Shown: positions 9,030-18,569, numbered from the stretch's first letter. The stretch: 64,000 bases of DNA from CAJQQK01 sp049116495 (GCA_049116495.1 JAGDYV010000043.1:1-64000), one strand, 5' to 3'. Numbers and translations: made by a program. The notes: generated by a model from the letters alone, not told the origin.

Positions 9030-10016
9030 ATGATGCCTCAAAGAAAGATCGTTGCGCTCGCGACTGCCACGGCCTTGGTTACAGGCTTGGCAGCCAGCGC
9101 TCAGGCCGCTGAATGGCGTGGCTGGAATATTCACAAACCGGGCTACCCGAACACTGTCGCGATGGACAAGTTTGCCGAGCTTCTCAACAAGAATTCCGGC
9201 GGCAAAATCAAACTCAAGATGTTCCACTCGGGCACGTTGGGATCGCAGCCTGATGCGATCGAACAGGTTCGCATTGGCGGCCTCGCGATCGGCAACTTCA
9301 ACCTTGGCCCGATCGGCCCGGTTGCACCGGAAGCCAACGTTGTGTCGCTACCCTTTATATTCAAGGATATGGGACACATGCACCGCGCGCTCGACGGCAA
9401 GGCGGGCGATCTAATCAGCGCTGGTATGGCCAAGAAAGGGCTGATCGCGCTGGCCTACTACGACTCCGGCGCTCGATCGTTCTACAACTCCAAGAAGCCC
9501 ATCATGAAGCCGTCTGATGTGGCGGGCATGAAGGTTCGGGTCATGAACAATGACCTTTACTCTGGTATGATCGCAGCCCTGGGCGGCAATCCATCGCCCA
9601 TGGCATTCTCAGAAGTCTATCAGTCGCTCAAAACAGGCGTCGTTGATGGTGCTGAAAACAACTGGCCGTCATACGAGTCGACGGGGCATTTCGAGGTCGC
9701 GGGATACTATTCGCTCTCGCAACATCTGATTATTCCCGAATGCGTCTGCATCAACGCCAAAGTCTATAATGCTCTGTCAGACGCCGACAAGAAAATGGTC
9801 AAAGCTGCAGCACGCGAGTCGGCCGTATTGCAGCGCGCGCTGTGGGAAAAACGCGCCAAATCGAGCCGGGCGAAGGTTATGAAATCCGGCGTCAAGTTCA
9901 ACGACATCCCGGACAAGGCTGCGTTTCAATCCGCCATGCAGCCGGTGTACGACAAGTATCTGGCAGCCAACCCGAACATCAAGCCTCTGGTTGAGCTGAT
10001 CAAGAATACCAAGTAG
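9030..10016 (+). CDS. dctP: TRAP transporter substrate-binding protein (DctP family)
   Basis: The 328-residue periplasmic binding protein has a Sec signal peptide: a basic start, then a hydrophobic stretch ending in ASAQAAEW, with likely cleavage near residue 27. It carries DctP hallmarks, including KPSDVAGMKVRVMNN and FSEVYQSLKTGVVDGAENN. The Arg in KVRVMNN normally contacts the substrate carboxylate, so an organic acid ligand is expected. It starts at ATG 9030 (a second ATG follows directly) with AGGGAGA upstream. It is followed by a strong hairpin and then dctQ and dctM. Confidence 0.95.
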   Translation: MMPQRKIVALATATALVTGLAASAQAAEWRGWNIHKPGYPNTVAMDKFAELLNKNSGGKIKLKMFHSGTLGSQPDAIEQVRIGGLAIGNFNLGPIGPVAPEANVVSLPFIFKDMGHMHRALDGKAGDLISAGMAKKGLIALAYYDSGARSFYNSKKPIMKPSDVAGMKVRVMNNDLYSGMIAALGGNPSPMAFSEVYQSLKTGVVDGAENNWPSYESTGHFEVAGYYSLSQHLIIPECVCINAKVYNALSDADKKMVKAAARESAVLQRALWEKRAKSSRAKVMKSGVKFNDIPDKAAFQSAMQPVYDKYLAANPNIKPLVELIKNTK

Positions 10017-10034
10017 TCGCCTCACGGAAAACCT

Positions 10035-10062
10035 CGCCGTCTCGGTTGCGACTGAGACGGCG
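10035..10062 (+). terminator. Hairpin between dctP and dctQ
   Basis: CGCCGTCTC (10035-10043) pairs perfectly with GAGACGGCG (10054-10062), and the ten-base loop can extend the stem by G-T, G-C and T-A pairs. There is no T-run, so full termination is unlikely. Such a hairpin after a binding-protein gene usually protects the upstream mRNA and gives more DctP than permease. Confidence 0.6.
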
Positions 10063-10095
10063 ATCAATTCAGGGCGCTGCGGAAAGCGATAGCTC

Positions 10096-10626
10096 ATGTC
10101 TGACGACGCCGAAAGTCCTCAAAAAAAATCACGTTACGACAAGTTGCTCGATATTATTAGCGCGGTCAGCACACTCATCGCAGGCGTAGGCCTCGTCGTG
10201 TTGACAGGGATATTCGGGTGGCTCGTCTATGGCCGGTACGTACTCAATGCAACCCCAACATGGGTTGAACAAGTCTCGTTGCTCCTTGTCATGTTGATTG
10301 GATTTCTCGGTGCCTCAGTCGGCATCCACAAGAACACGCACCTTGGCGTTTCGTACTTTCGCGAAGTCAGCCCTCGACCTGTACGCCGCGTTTTCGAGTT
10401 TGCCACACACATCATTCTTGTCGTGTTCGGTGCGGTCATGATGGTGAAAAGCTATGAGCTTGCTGTATTCAAGTGGGGATCTCAGATCCCTCTTATTCAC
10501 GTTCCCGAGGGCTTGCGCGCCATTCCAATCATGTTGTGCGGCGCGTTTACGTGTCTCTACTCCATCGGCCACCTTATCCATTTCGTGAAGGGCGTGCCGG
10601 AGCCGAAGCGCGATATCACGGAATGA
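10096..10626 (+). CDS. dctQ: TRAP transporter small permease (DctQ family)
   Basis: The 176-residue membrane protein has four predicted hydrophobic segments. It carries the DctQ signatures VYGRYVLNATPTWVEQVSLL and GASVGIHKNTHLGV. It bridges the binding protein and the large permease in the inner membrane. It lies between dctP and dctM in the standard order. The hairpin upstream probably lowers its expression relative to dctP. Confidence 0.93.
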   Translation: MSDDAESPQKKSRYDKLLDIISAVSTLIAGVGLVVLTGIFGWLVYGRYVLNATPTWVEQVSLLLVMLIGFLGASVGIHKNTHLGVSYFREVSPRPVRRVFEFATHIILVVFGAVMMVKSYELAVFKWGSQIPLIHVPEGLRAIPIMLCGAFTCLYSIGHLIHFVKGVPEPKRDITE

Positions 10627-10642
10627 CAAACAAGTTCATCAA

Positions 10643-11941
10643 ATGGGCGGGCAACTGATGGGCCTCTTTATCTTGCTGGGTGTCTTCGCAACTTGCGTTG
10701 TTATCGGTGTGCCGGTTGCTTTCGCCCTCGGCGTTGCAGCGGTAACAGCCTTCTGGTTCGAGGGCCTGCCGCTGATTATCGCATTCCAGCGCATCGTATC
10801 TGGCATCAACGTTTTTTCGTTGATGGCAATTCCATTCTTCATCTTCGCCGGCGAGCTTATGTTCCACGGTGGCATCGCCATACGGCTTGTGCGGTTTGCA
10901 TCCGCAGCTGTCGGTGCCGTTCGAGGTGGCCTCGGTATTGTCAATGTCTTCTCATCGATGTTGTTTGGCGGCATCTCCGGCTCGGCCGTTGCGGATATCT
11001 CGGCACTCGGCTCGATCCTGATCCCGGTGATGAAAGAGAAAGGTTATGACGACGACTATGCAGTCAACGTCACTGTTACCTCGTCGATTGCCGGCATTCT
11101 CATTCCGCCAAGTCACAATATGATCTTGTTTGCAGTGGCGACCGGCGGCGGAATTTCGATATCGCAATTGTTCCTTGCCGGCGTAGTGCCTGGAATTGTG
11201 ATGTGCATTTGCCTTGCCACCGCCGCCTATATCATTGCGATCAAGCGTGGCTATAAGGCGGAAACGTTTCCGGGATACAGCGCTCTGTTCCTCAGCTTCG
11301 TTGCAGCACTACCTGGATTGTTCACCGCAGTCATCATTGTTGGTGGCGTACTCAGCGGTGTTTTCACTGTCACCGAATCCGGCGCGTTTGGGACGATCTA
11401 CGCGTTTCTGGTGACGATCTTCGTTTACCGCGCGCTCTCGTGGGAGAAGTTTAAAACGGCGGTTGTCAGCGCGGTCAGAACAACGTCCATGGTGATGATC
11501 CTCGTCGCGTGTGCAGCCGCATTTGCCTACATGCTGACGTTCTACCAAGTGCCGTCGAATATGACATCCTTCATGACCGGCATCTCCGAGAACCCGATCG
11601 CCATTATCCTGATGATCAACCTGATGCTGCTCGTCCTCGGTATGATCATGGATATGGCGGCATTGATCCTGATTTGCACGCCAATCTTTCTGCCGGTTGC
11701 GCAGTCCATCGGAATGGACCCCTTGCAATTCGCAATGGTCATGCTCATGAACCTGGGACTTGGTCTTTGCACGCCGCCGGTGGGTGCCTGCCTGTTCGTA
11801 GGGTGTGCTGTTGGTAATGTACCGATCGAGCGGGCTGTGCGGACTATATGGCCTTTCTATGCGGCCATTCTCGTCGCCCTGGTGCTCACGACATTCATCC
11901 CAGCAATCTCGCTGACACTCCCCAATCTCATTGGTAACTAG
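10643..11941 (+). CDS. dctM: TRAP transporter large permease (DctM family)
   Basis: The 432-residue protein is highly hydrophobic, with about twelve membrane segments. Family motifs include FSSMLFGGISGSAVADISAL, GILIPPSHNMILFAVATGG and NLGLGLCTPPVGACLFVG. It forms the sodium-coupled channel part of the TRAP system. A second ATG at 10658 (MGLFILLG) is an equally possible start, because the first five residues are not conserved. It is followed six bases later by the GntR-family regulator, which probably controls this transporter. Confidence 0.94.
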   Translation: MGGQLMGLFILLGVFATCVVIGVPVAFALGVAAVTAFWFEGLPLIIAFQRIVSGINVFSLMAIPFFIFAGELMFHGGIAIRLVRFASAAVGAVRGGLGIVNVFSSMLFGGISGSAVADISALGSILIPVMKEKGYDDDYAVNVTVTSSIAGILIPPSHNMILFAVATGGGISISQLFLAGVVPGIVMCICLATAAYIIAIKRGYKAETFPGYSALFLSFVAALPGLFTAVIIVGGVLSGVFTVTESGAFGTIYAFLVTIFVYRALSWEKFKTAVVSAVRTTSMVMILVACAAAFAYMLTFYQVPSNMTSFMTGISENPIAIILMINLMLLVLGMIMDMAALILICTPIFLPVAQSIGMDPLQFAMVMLMNLGLGLCTPPVGACLFVGCAVGNVPIERAVRTIWPFYAAILVALVLTTFIPAISLTLPNLIGN

Positions 11942-11947
11942 GCTGCG

Positions 11948-12664
11948 ATGGTTGATCTGAAGCTAAAGATAAACAAGCGTGAGCGATTGGCCGATCAACT
12001 CTACGGCCAACTGCTTGAAGGCATCGTCTCCGGCCAGCTACAGGAAGGTGACAAGCTGCCGTCTGAGAACCAGATATCGCGAACCTACGACGTATCGCGG
12101 CCGGTTATTCGAGAGGCATTGCAGCGATTGCAGGCAGACGGTCTTGTCTACTCTCGGCAAGGCGCCGGTTCTTTCGTAAAATCTAGACCGCCGGAAGGGC
12201 TGATCCAGTTTGCCGAGCCGTCGGATGTCGCAGGACTACTAAGGTGCTTTGAGGCGCGACTGCCCTTCGAAGGTGCAGCCGCAGCGCTCGCCGCACAACG
12301 TGCGAGCCCGGAGGACGTCGAGAGAATTGAGCGCACTTTTCGAGACCTTGAGGCGGCGCTTAAGGGCAAGGGGCTCGCCGACGACGCCGACTATGCGTTT
12401 CACATGGCCGTCGCAAAAGCCACTCAGAATGAGTTTTTCGTAAATATCCTGGCGTCCTTGAACGCCGCGATGATTGGTGGCATGCGTGTCGCGCTCAGCA
12501 TAACAAAGCTCGGATCGCCTGAACGAATTTCGCGCATTCTCGAAGAGCACCGTGCCATCGTTACGGCAATATCGACGGGAGATACAACCGGTGCCGATCT
12601 TGCGATGCGCTACCACATTCATCGGGCGCGAACGCGCGTCACGGATCACCTCCGCGATCAGTAG
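11948..12664 (+). CDS. FadR-subfamily GntR transcriptional regulator
   Basis: The 238-residue protein has an N-terminal winged helix-turn-helix (DKLPSENQISRTYDVSRPVI, then GLVYSRQGAGSFV). A C-terminal FCD ligand domain contains FHMAVAKATQNEFF and the His positions that usually bind metal. FCD regulators respond to small organic acids. Its place six bases after dctM suggests that it controls uptake and degradation of the TRAP substrate, probably as a repressor released by an intermediate. No operator was identified with confidence. Confidence 0.92.
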   Translation: MVDLKLKINKRERLADQLYGQLLEGIVSGQLQEGDKLPSENQISRTYDVSRPVIREALQRLQADGLVYSRQGAGSFVKSRPPEGLIQFAEPSDVAGLLRCFEARLPFEGAAAALAAQRASPEDVERIERTFRDLEAALKGKGLADDADYAFHMAVAKATQNEFFVNILASLNAAMIGGMRVALSITKLGSPERISRILEEHRAIVTAISTGDTTGADLAMRYHIHRARTRVTDHLRDQ

Positions 12665-12736
12665 TCTGAGGCCGATACCAACGAGACTGCCGCCAAAATC
12701 TGGTTTTCAACGGACCCCTTGTCAGCGAGAAGCACC

Positions 12737-13453
12737 ATGTCACTTAAGCCCGAAACCAAAGAAAAACTCAAACGCGTGAGCACGGCGACGATCTGCACGG
12801 CACTATTTAAGCGTGGATTGCGCAACCAGATGGTTCAGGGCGTCCAGCAGCTGTCGCCTCGCTCAGAGACGATGGTTGGGGAAGCGTTTACGCTGCGCTA
12901 CATCCCGGCCCGGGAAGACCTAAACCAAATCGAGGTCTTCCGTGATCGTAGTCATCCACAACGCAAGGCCGTCGAAGAGTGCCCGCCAGGCGCAGTTTTC
13001 GTCATCGACAGCCGAAAAGACGCACGAGCTGCGTCCGCCGGATCGATCCTGGTCACCCGTCTCATGAAGCGTGGCGTCGCAGGTGTGGTCACCGACGGAG
13101 GCTTTCGCGACGCCGCCGAGATTGCGCAGTTGGACATTGCATCTTTTCATCATCGTCCATCGGCGCCAACGAACCTGACCTGCCACCAAGCACTCGATAT
13201 CAACGTCCCGATTGGGTGTGGCGATGCGCCGGTCTTCCCCGGCGATATTGTTGCCGGTGATGCTGATGGCGTAGTGATCATTCCGGCAGATCTCGCAGAT
13301 GAAATTGCCGGCGAGGCGCACGAGATGACGGTGTTTGAGGATTTCGTGACCGAACGCGTAAACGAAGGACAGTCAATTCTTGGCCTCTATCCAGCGACCG
13401 ACGAGCAAACACTAACAGCGTTTGCAGAATGGCGGAGGTCGAAGGGCCGCTAG
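12737..13453 (+). CDS. RraA family / 4-hydroxy-4-methyl-2-oxoglutarate aldolase-like protein
   Basis: The 238-residue protein starts at ATG 12737; an upstream TTG at 12719 is less likely. It carries the RraA-fold signature GVVTDGGFRDAAEI, with the Arg-Asp pair that binds substrate and Mg in HMG/CHA aldolases, and DGVVIIPADLADEI. Members cleave 4-carboxy-4-hydroxy-2-oxoacids at the end of aromatic ring-cleavage pathways or decarboxylate oxaloacetate. The N-terminal segment is longer than in E. coli RraA, as is usual for catabolic members. The context (TRAP uptake, FadR-type regulator) supports a catabolic aldolase. Confidence 0.88.
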   Translation: MSLKPETKEKLKRVSTATICTALFKRGLRNQMVQGVQQLSPRSETMVGEAFTLRYIPAREDLNQIEVFRDRSHPQRKAVEECPPGAVFVIDSRKDARAASAGSILVTRLMKRGVAGVVTDGGFRDAAEIAQLDIASFHHRPSAPTNLTCHQALDINVPIGCGDAPVFPGDIVAGDADGVVIIPADLADEIAGEAHEMTVFEDFVTERVNEGQSILGLYPATDEQTLTAFAEWRRSKGR

Positions 13454-13574
13454 GCGAAATCGGCCCAGCTCGGAATGTCCGCAAGTGCAAAGGATTTGCG
13501 ATGGCAGTCGATACAGGATCTTGCCACGGATACCGGGACCGTCGTCGGAAAGCCCCCAGTTAAGGAACTGCCGC

Positions 13575-15212
13575 ATGTCCACCTCTGCCCATCAACTGGC
13601 CACCATCGACGCTGTCATTGTCGGGGCTGGCTTTTCTGGCCTCTACTTGCTCCATCGCTTCGAGAAGGAAGGTTTTTCCGTTCGCTGCTTCGAGCGCGGC
13701 AACGGGGTCGGCGGCACATGGTACTGGAACCGCTATCCCGGCGCGCGCTGCGACGTGGAGAGCATGCAGTACTCCTACGGTTTTAACGAAGACTTGCAGC
13801 AGGAATGGAACTGGCCGGAGAAGTTCTCGGCCCAGGCGGACATTCTGGCATATGCGAACCATGTCGCCGATCGGTTCGATTTGCGAAAATACATCACGCT
13901 GGAGACCGAGATCCGCGCCTCTCACTATGACGAGTCAGCCCATGTCTGGCATGTGGAGACTGACAGCGGCGAGAAGGTCACCTGCAAATATTTCATCATG
14001 GCGGGCGGTTGCATCTCCACTGCGCAGATCCCGAAGTTCGAGGGGCTCGCCAAATACAAGGGCGAGCAGTACCATACCGGCAACTGGCCGCATGAGCCCG
14101 TTAGCTTCGCGGGCAAAAGGGTTGCGGTGATCGGTACCGGATCCACCGGGATCCAGGCGATTCCGGTGATTGCGGAGGAAGCGGCGCACCTGACCGTGTT
14201 CCAGCGCCAGGCAAACTACTCCATCCCCGCGCGCAACATGCCGATGACGGAAGAATACGCAAGCTCCTGGAAAGACGGCTATGCTGAAAAGCGCGCCGAA
14301 ATGCGCTACCAGCCGAACGGCGTGCTGCGGGAAGCCAACGACGTTTCAGCCCTTGACGTCAGTGAGGAGGAACGCCAGCGCATCTATGAGCAGCGCTGGA
14401 AGGAAGGCACGGCTGCGTTCCTCGGCACCTTCAACGACATTCTGACGAACAAGGCCGCCAACGACACGATGGCGGAGTTCGTCCGGAACAAGATTCGTTC
14501 CATTGTAAAGAACCCGGTGACGGCCGAAATCCTTTGCCCGAAGACGCACCCGATCGGCACCAAGCGCATCTGCATCGACAGCGGTTACTACCAAACCTTC
14601 AACCGGGCGAATGTCGAGCTCGTCGATATCAGCGAAGAGCCCATCGAGCGGCTCACGGAAGAGGGGCTGATCGCGACTGGCCGCGCGTTCGAGTTTGATG
14701 CCATCGTCTTTGCGACCGGCTTCGACGCCATGACCGGAACGCTGTTCAACGTCGATATCCGTGGCCGGGACGGTCTGGCGCTCAAGGACAAGTGGGAGGC
14801 GGGGCCGCGGACGTATCTGGGCCTGATGACCGAGAGCTTCCCGAACATGTTTATCATCACCGGGCCGGGCAGCCCGTCCGTGAAGGGCAACATGATCAAC
14901 ACCATCGAGCAGCACGTCGACATGGTAGCGGACACGATGATCCACATGAGGAAGCAGGGCGTCGACCTAATCGAGCCTGACCTGACGGCGGAGGACGAAT
15001 GGGTCGACCATGTGCAGGCCGTCGCGCACACGACCCTCTTCCCGCAGGCGAACTCCTGGTACATGGGCGCCAACATCCCGGGCAAGCCACGCCTGTTCAT
15101 GCCCTATATCGCGGGCGTTGGTTCCTATCGCCGGACGTGCGAGGAAGTGGTGGCCGACAATTACCGGGGGTTTCATTTCAAGGCGAAGCGACCGGCCTAC
15201 GCAGCTGAATAG
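13575..15212 (+). CDS. Flavin-containing Baeyer-Villiger monooxygenase (cyclohexanone monooxygenase-like)
   Basis: The 545-residue protein starts at ATG 13575 with AAGGAA upstream. It has an FAD Rossmann motif (GAGFSG), the GGTWYWNRYPGARCD loop, and a second NADPH-binding motif (VIGTGSTGIQ). Between them lies YKGEQYHTGNWP, which matches the type I BVMO fingerprint FxGxxxHxxxWP except for Tyr in the first position. Such enzymes insert oxygen next to a ketone to make an ester or lactone. The hydrolases elsewhere in the window could process the product, but none is adjacent. It appears slightly more GC-rich than its neighbours. Confidence 0.93.
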   Translation: MSTSAHQLATIDAVIVGAGFSGLYLLHRFEKEGFSVRCFERGNGVGGTWYWNRYPGARCDVESMQYSYGFNEDLQQEWNWPEKFSAQADILAYANHVADRFDLRKYITLETEIRASHYDESAHVWHVETDSGEKVTCKYFIMAGGCISTAQIPKFEGLAKYKGEQYHTGNWPHEPVSFAGKRVAVIGTGSTGIQAIPVIAEEAAHLTVFQRQANYSIPARNMPMTEEYASSWKDGYAEKRAEMRYQPNGVLREANDVSALDVSEEERQRIYEQRWKEGTAAFLGTFNDILTNKAANDTMAEFVRNKIRSIVKNPVTAEILCPKTHPIGTKRICIDSGYYQTFNRANVELVDISEEPIERLTEEGLIATGRAFEFDAIVFATGFDAMTGTLFNVDIRGRDGLALKDKWEAGPRTYLGLMTESFPNMFIITGPGSPSVKGNMINTIEQHVDMVADTMIHMRKQGVDLIEPDLTAEDEWVDHVQAVAHTTLFPQANSWYMGANIPGKPRLFMPYIAGVGSYRRTCEEVVADNYRGFHFKAKRPAYAAE

Positions 15213-15407
15213 CTTCCCGCCTCAGGTTGGATGTCAACGACGGAAAGGCAATCAGCCAACACCCTGCCGCGGCCATTTGGAAATGGTCGCACGATCCATC
15301 ATAATTATCACCGGGGGCAACGTAAAATCAGTGCTCAACCTCAACCTCCGTGGGGCCGGGCAAGCATCTTATTTCGTTGTTGCCAATGGTTCATGCCCAT
15401 TGGCTGA

Positions 15408-16058
15408 CTATTTGATTGCGACAAGGCACGCGTAATTTTGCGCTGCGGTCGGATCGACAATGTTCGGCTCCAGGTGAACAAGCGATTTGGGGTCTTTGAA
15501 GCCGGCATTACGCAGAAACTCCAAGTGCCTGTCGATGGCAAACCGTCCAGGTTCGTATTCCCAATCCGTGCCATCTGGCTTGATGAAATCGCCATTGGCA
15601 AGAAGGCCGCCTGCCGGCAACGCTTCGTGGCACCGCGCATAGACATCCGCGACCGGTTGCTGGCCGCCGAGGTCATGCAGAGCCCATGTCGAAATAATTG
15701 CGTCCGGTTGCTTCGTTAGTTTCTGCGTCCAGTCCTGGTTCATCAGATCGGCATTGGTGAAGGTCACTCGATGACAAAGGTCGCCGATCGTTTCGCGGGC
15801 GACATTCATGAAGACATCGGAAAAATCGAGTGCCTCGAAGCCAATTTCCGAGTTACGCTCAAGCATATGGCGCGCCATGTAACCCGGGCCTGTGCCGAGT
15901 TCGACGACGTGAGCGTTGGGCTTTCCAAGCTTTTCAACTTCGGCCAGAATCATGTCGAAGAGCTGCAGTCGCGGTTCAGTTGGTACGAAACGGCTCGCCC
16001 AACCGCGGACAAACTCATCATCGTGAAATTCATGCTGTGCGCCGACAAATCCGGTCAT
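15408..16058 (-). CDS. Class I SAM-dependent methyltransferase
   Basis: The 216-residue protein has motif I VVELGTGPGYMARHML (about residues 50-65) and FTNADL as motif III. It is a small Rossmann-fold methyltransferase with no accessory domain. AGGAG lies seven bases before the start. It sits 43 bases downstream of the MFS exporter on the same strand, so the two are probably co-transcribed. The substrate is unknown. Confidence 0.85.
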   Translation of the reverse strand: MTGFVGAQHEFHDDEFVRGWASRFVPTEPRLQLFDMILAEVEKLGKPNAHVVELGTGPGYMARHMLERNSEIGFEALDFSDVFMNVARETIGDLCHRVTFTNADLMNQDWTQKLTKQPDAIISTWALHDLGGQQPVADVYARCHEALPAGGLLANGDFIKPDGTDWEYEPGRFAIDRHLEFLRNAGFKDPKSLVHLEPNIVDPTAAQNYACLVAIK

Positions 16059-16101
16059 GTCATGACTCCTGAATCTATTGTTGTTTGGATGGCAAATGCG
16101 T

Positions 16102-17331
16102 TCATTCTGCTGGAACTTGCGCAGCCGTTGGTTGAGCCTCCGGCAGACGCCCAGGCAGCATCAGTACGGCGCCCAGGATGGCCAGCGCTGACGCTGCGAG
16201 GATGTAGAACAGAAGATCGAAGCCCCAGTTGTGATGGACCCAGGCGATTAACGGGACGACGACAGCCCAGACCGCAAAACTGATGACGTAGCGCGTGCCG
16301 TAGATCGAAGCGCGCAACTCCGATTTGGCCATTTTGCCGATCATATAGTCGTTGATCGGTATCTGTCCGAACGCGCCGAGCATGAACCCGAGTGCAACAG
16401 CGAGTGCGAACCAGTCTGTCAGGCCGGGCATGATCGAGAAGAAGATTATCTGGATGACCGCAACTATTGCAAAGACGGTGCGTGGCCCATGCATGTCGAG
16501 TGCCTTGCCAACGATAATTTGGGCGAACGACGCAATTGCAAAGACGACGAATGCCAGCCATCCAACCATCGTTGCTGTTGGTGCAATACCTTCCAGACGC
16601 TCATCAAACACTTTCGGCAGCGTAAAGGTCGTGCCCTGAAAAATGATGCTGGAAACGGCGGTCGTGAAGAAAATGATCATTGAAACGCGGATCAGCATCG
16701 CACGCCATTCTGCTGTGCTCGTACCGTCGCTTGATGTCGTCGAGGCTTTCGCAACGGATGCCGACGCAGCATTCTTCAGCGGTACACGATCGCTGAAATT
16801 GTAGAGGTAAGCGATACCAAAGAGGACCGACAAGGCACCTGGCAGCCAGAACGCTGTGCGCCATCCGGTTTGGTCTATCAGGAACCCAGTCAGCAGTGCA
16901 GCGCATCCAACGCCCATGTTCCCCCACACGCCGTTGACGGCGAGATCAAGACCCATGGATTTGCCGCCACGCGCGATCATGGCTATTCCGACAGGGTGAT
17001 AGATCGCTGCAAACATGCCAACGACAAACAAGCCGATGGCGATCTGTGTCGGGTTCTGAGCAAAGGACGTGGCCATGGAGGCCAACCCGATCCCGATGAA
17101 AAAGATCACCATCATGCCTTCCCGACTCCACCGGTCCGCGAGCCAGCCGGCCGGAAGGGAGAATAGCCCAAACGCGATCAGTCCCGGCGTCGCGTAAGGA
17201 ATCAATTCGGCATACGTCAGCCCCCATTCCTTAGCGAGAACAAGGGCGGCGACGGTCGCAAAGATCAGCAGAAAGAGATGATCAAGAAAGTGGCCGACGT
17301 TCAGAAAGAAGAAATGCTTGCGGTCTTGCAT
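16102..17331 (-). CDS. MFS transporter
   Basis: The start MQDRKHFFFLNVGHFLDHL at 17331 gives 409 residues; the open frame extends further upstream, but without conserved sequence. About twelve membrane segments are visible, and motif A appears as GWLADRWSREGMM after the second segment. It belongs to the drug/metabolite efflux type of the major facilitator superfamily. A TATAAT box for this strand lies about 60 bases upstream. The divergent AraC regulator is its probable controller, and the methyltransferase downstream its operon partner. Confidence 0.88.
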   Translation of the reverse strand: MQDRKHFFFLNVGHFLDHLFLLIFATVAALVLAKEWGLTYAELIPYATPGLIAFGLFSLPAGWLADRWSREGMMVIFFIGIGLASMATSFAQNPTQIAIGLFVVGMFAAIYHPVGIAMIARGGKSMGLDLAVNGVWGNMGVGCAALLTGFLIDQTGWRTAFWLPGALSVLFGIAYLYNFSDRVPLKNAASASVAKASTTSSDGTSTAEWRAMLIRVSMIIFFTTAVSSIIFQGTTFTLPKVFDERLEGIAPTATMVGWLAFVVFAIASFAQIIVGKALDMHGPRTVFAIVAVIQIIFFSIMPGLTDWFALAVALGFMLGAFGQIPINDYMIGKMAKSELRASIYGTRYVISFAVWAVVVPLIAWVHHNWGFDLLFYILAASALAILGAVLMLPGRLPEAQPTAAQVPAE

Positions 17332-17389
17332 GGGGACAGGCTTTCGGTTTGCTCGTTGCCTCGAACAGGCGTGCGCCGTCTGTTGATAC

Positions 17390-17395
17390 ATTATA
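17390..17395 (-). promoter_or_regulatory. Candidate -10 box for the MFS gene
   Basis: TATAAT is read on the minus strand in the intergenic region between the divergent MFS and araC-like genes. No good -35 hexamer is found 16-18 bases upstream. An activator-dependent promoter would be consistent with the adjacent AraC-type protein. Confidence 0.35.
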
Positions 17396-17469
17396 GACAT
17401 GACTAACAATCGATGTTGTGCCATAATTTGTCGATTTTCTGCCTTCACCGCAATACGCTTGGCTATCTT

Positions 17470-18258
17470 ATGCAGCAGCGATCCACCAATCCGGATGACT
17501 ACCAATTGCTACCCGTAGCCGTTGCAGTGATGCAGAAGCGGTTTCCTGCGGACTTTGTCATCGCACCGCACAGCCACCGCCGAGATCAACTTCTCTATGC
17601 AGCGTCAGGGACTATGCGCGTGCGCACCGAGTCGCATAGCTGGATCGTCCCGCCAGAGCGCGCACTCTATATGCCAGGTGGCGTCGTACACGCGGTTGCC
17701 ATGCGCAACCCTGTAGAGATGCGTACGTTGTACATTGAGCCGGATGCACATCACCAGTTGCCTCAAGCATGCGTTGTGATCACGCCAAGTTCTCTTTTGA
17801 AGGAACTGATTGGCGCACTATTGGAGGAGCCTGAAAGCTACGCACAAAGTGATCGTGGCATCTCGATTGGGCAGCTCATTCTTGAGGAAGTGTGTCGCGG
17901 CAAGGCGTTAAATCTCAGCATCCCAATGCCGGCTGATCCACGCCTAATGCGGGTTTGCGAACACGTCATCGAAAACCCCGGCGAGAATGCCAGCCTTGGC
18001 GACTATTCGGAGTTGGCCATTGCTTCTGAGCGGACCTTGGCCAGGATCTGCCAGCGAGAATTGGAAATGGGTTTCGCCGAGTGGCGACAACAAGTGCGAT
18101 TTCACTATGCACTTGAGAACTTGGCGCGTGGAAAGAACGTCGGCGAGGTTGCCCGTGATTGCGGGTATGCCAGTGCGAGTGCCTTCACAGCTGCATTTCG
18201 CAAGAACTTCGGACTGCCGCCAAGCCGCATTCTGGCAAGCGTTACTGGTACCGGTTAG
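17470..18258 (+). CDS. AraC family transcriptional regulator
   Basis: The 262-residue protein has an N-terminal cupin-like ligand domain (IAPHSHRRDQLLYAASG, PPERALYMPGGVVHAV). The C-terminal double helix-turn-helix includes SERTLARICQRELEMGF and VARDCGYASASAFTAAFRK. An upstream in-frame ATG at 17413 would add nineteen residues. I prefer 17470 because the cupin domain begins soon after it, but neither start has a clear ribosome binding site. It is divergent from the MFS gene and probably regulates it. Confidence 0.88.
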   Translation: MQQRSTNPDDYQLLPVAVAVMQKRFPADFVIAPHSHRRDQLLYAASGTMRVRTESHSWIVPPERALYMPGGVVHAVAMRNPVEMRTLYIEPDAHHQLPQACVVITPSSLLKELIGALLEEPESYAQSDRGISIGQLILEEVCRGKALNLSIPMPADPRLMRVCEHVIENPGENASLGDYSELAIASERTLARICQRELEMGFAEWRQQVRFHYALENLARGKNVGEVARDCGYASASAFTAAFRKNFGLPPSRILASVTGTG

Positions 18259-18569
18259 CTCCTAGAAACCGGCAGTGGCTTCGCGTTCGCGCTTGCATGC
18301 CGTTCTAGTGTGGTGCCGTGGTGAGGGCAATTCGCCAACAGCGTTGCTCTGATATTCGGTTCAGCCCTGCGCGTGCGGGTAACGGATCGAGACGGAAGAA
18401 CAGCTTCAGCTGCTTCGCCAGGAAGAATGCAAGTTTGCGTCGAGGCTCGGATTTCGTCTTCTTACCGCAACCCGCGATCCGTCATGTCCTCGGTCATATC
18501 TTGGCAGAGCCTTATGTCACCGGACCTGCATCAATCGGCCTGACGCTGCCTCCCACTGACAGTTTTTGA
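18259..18569. other. Intergenic stretch between convergent genes
   Basis: No credible gene. Right at the regulator stop, CCGGTT (18251-18256) and AACCGG (18267-18272) could form a weak hairpin. Otherwise nothing is recognised. Confidence 0.4.
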
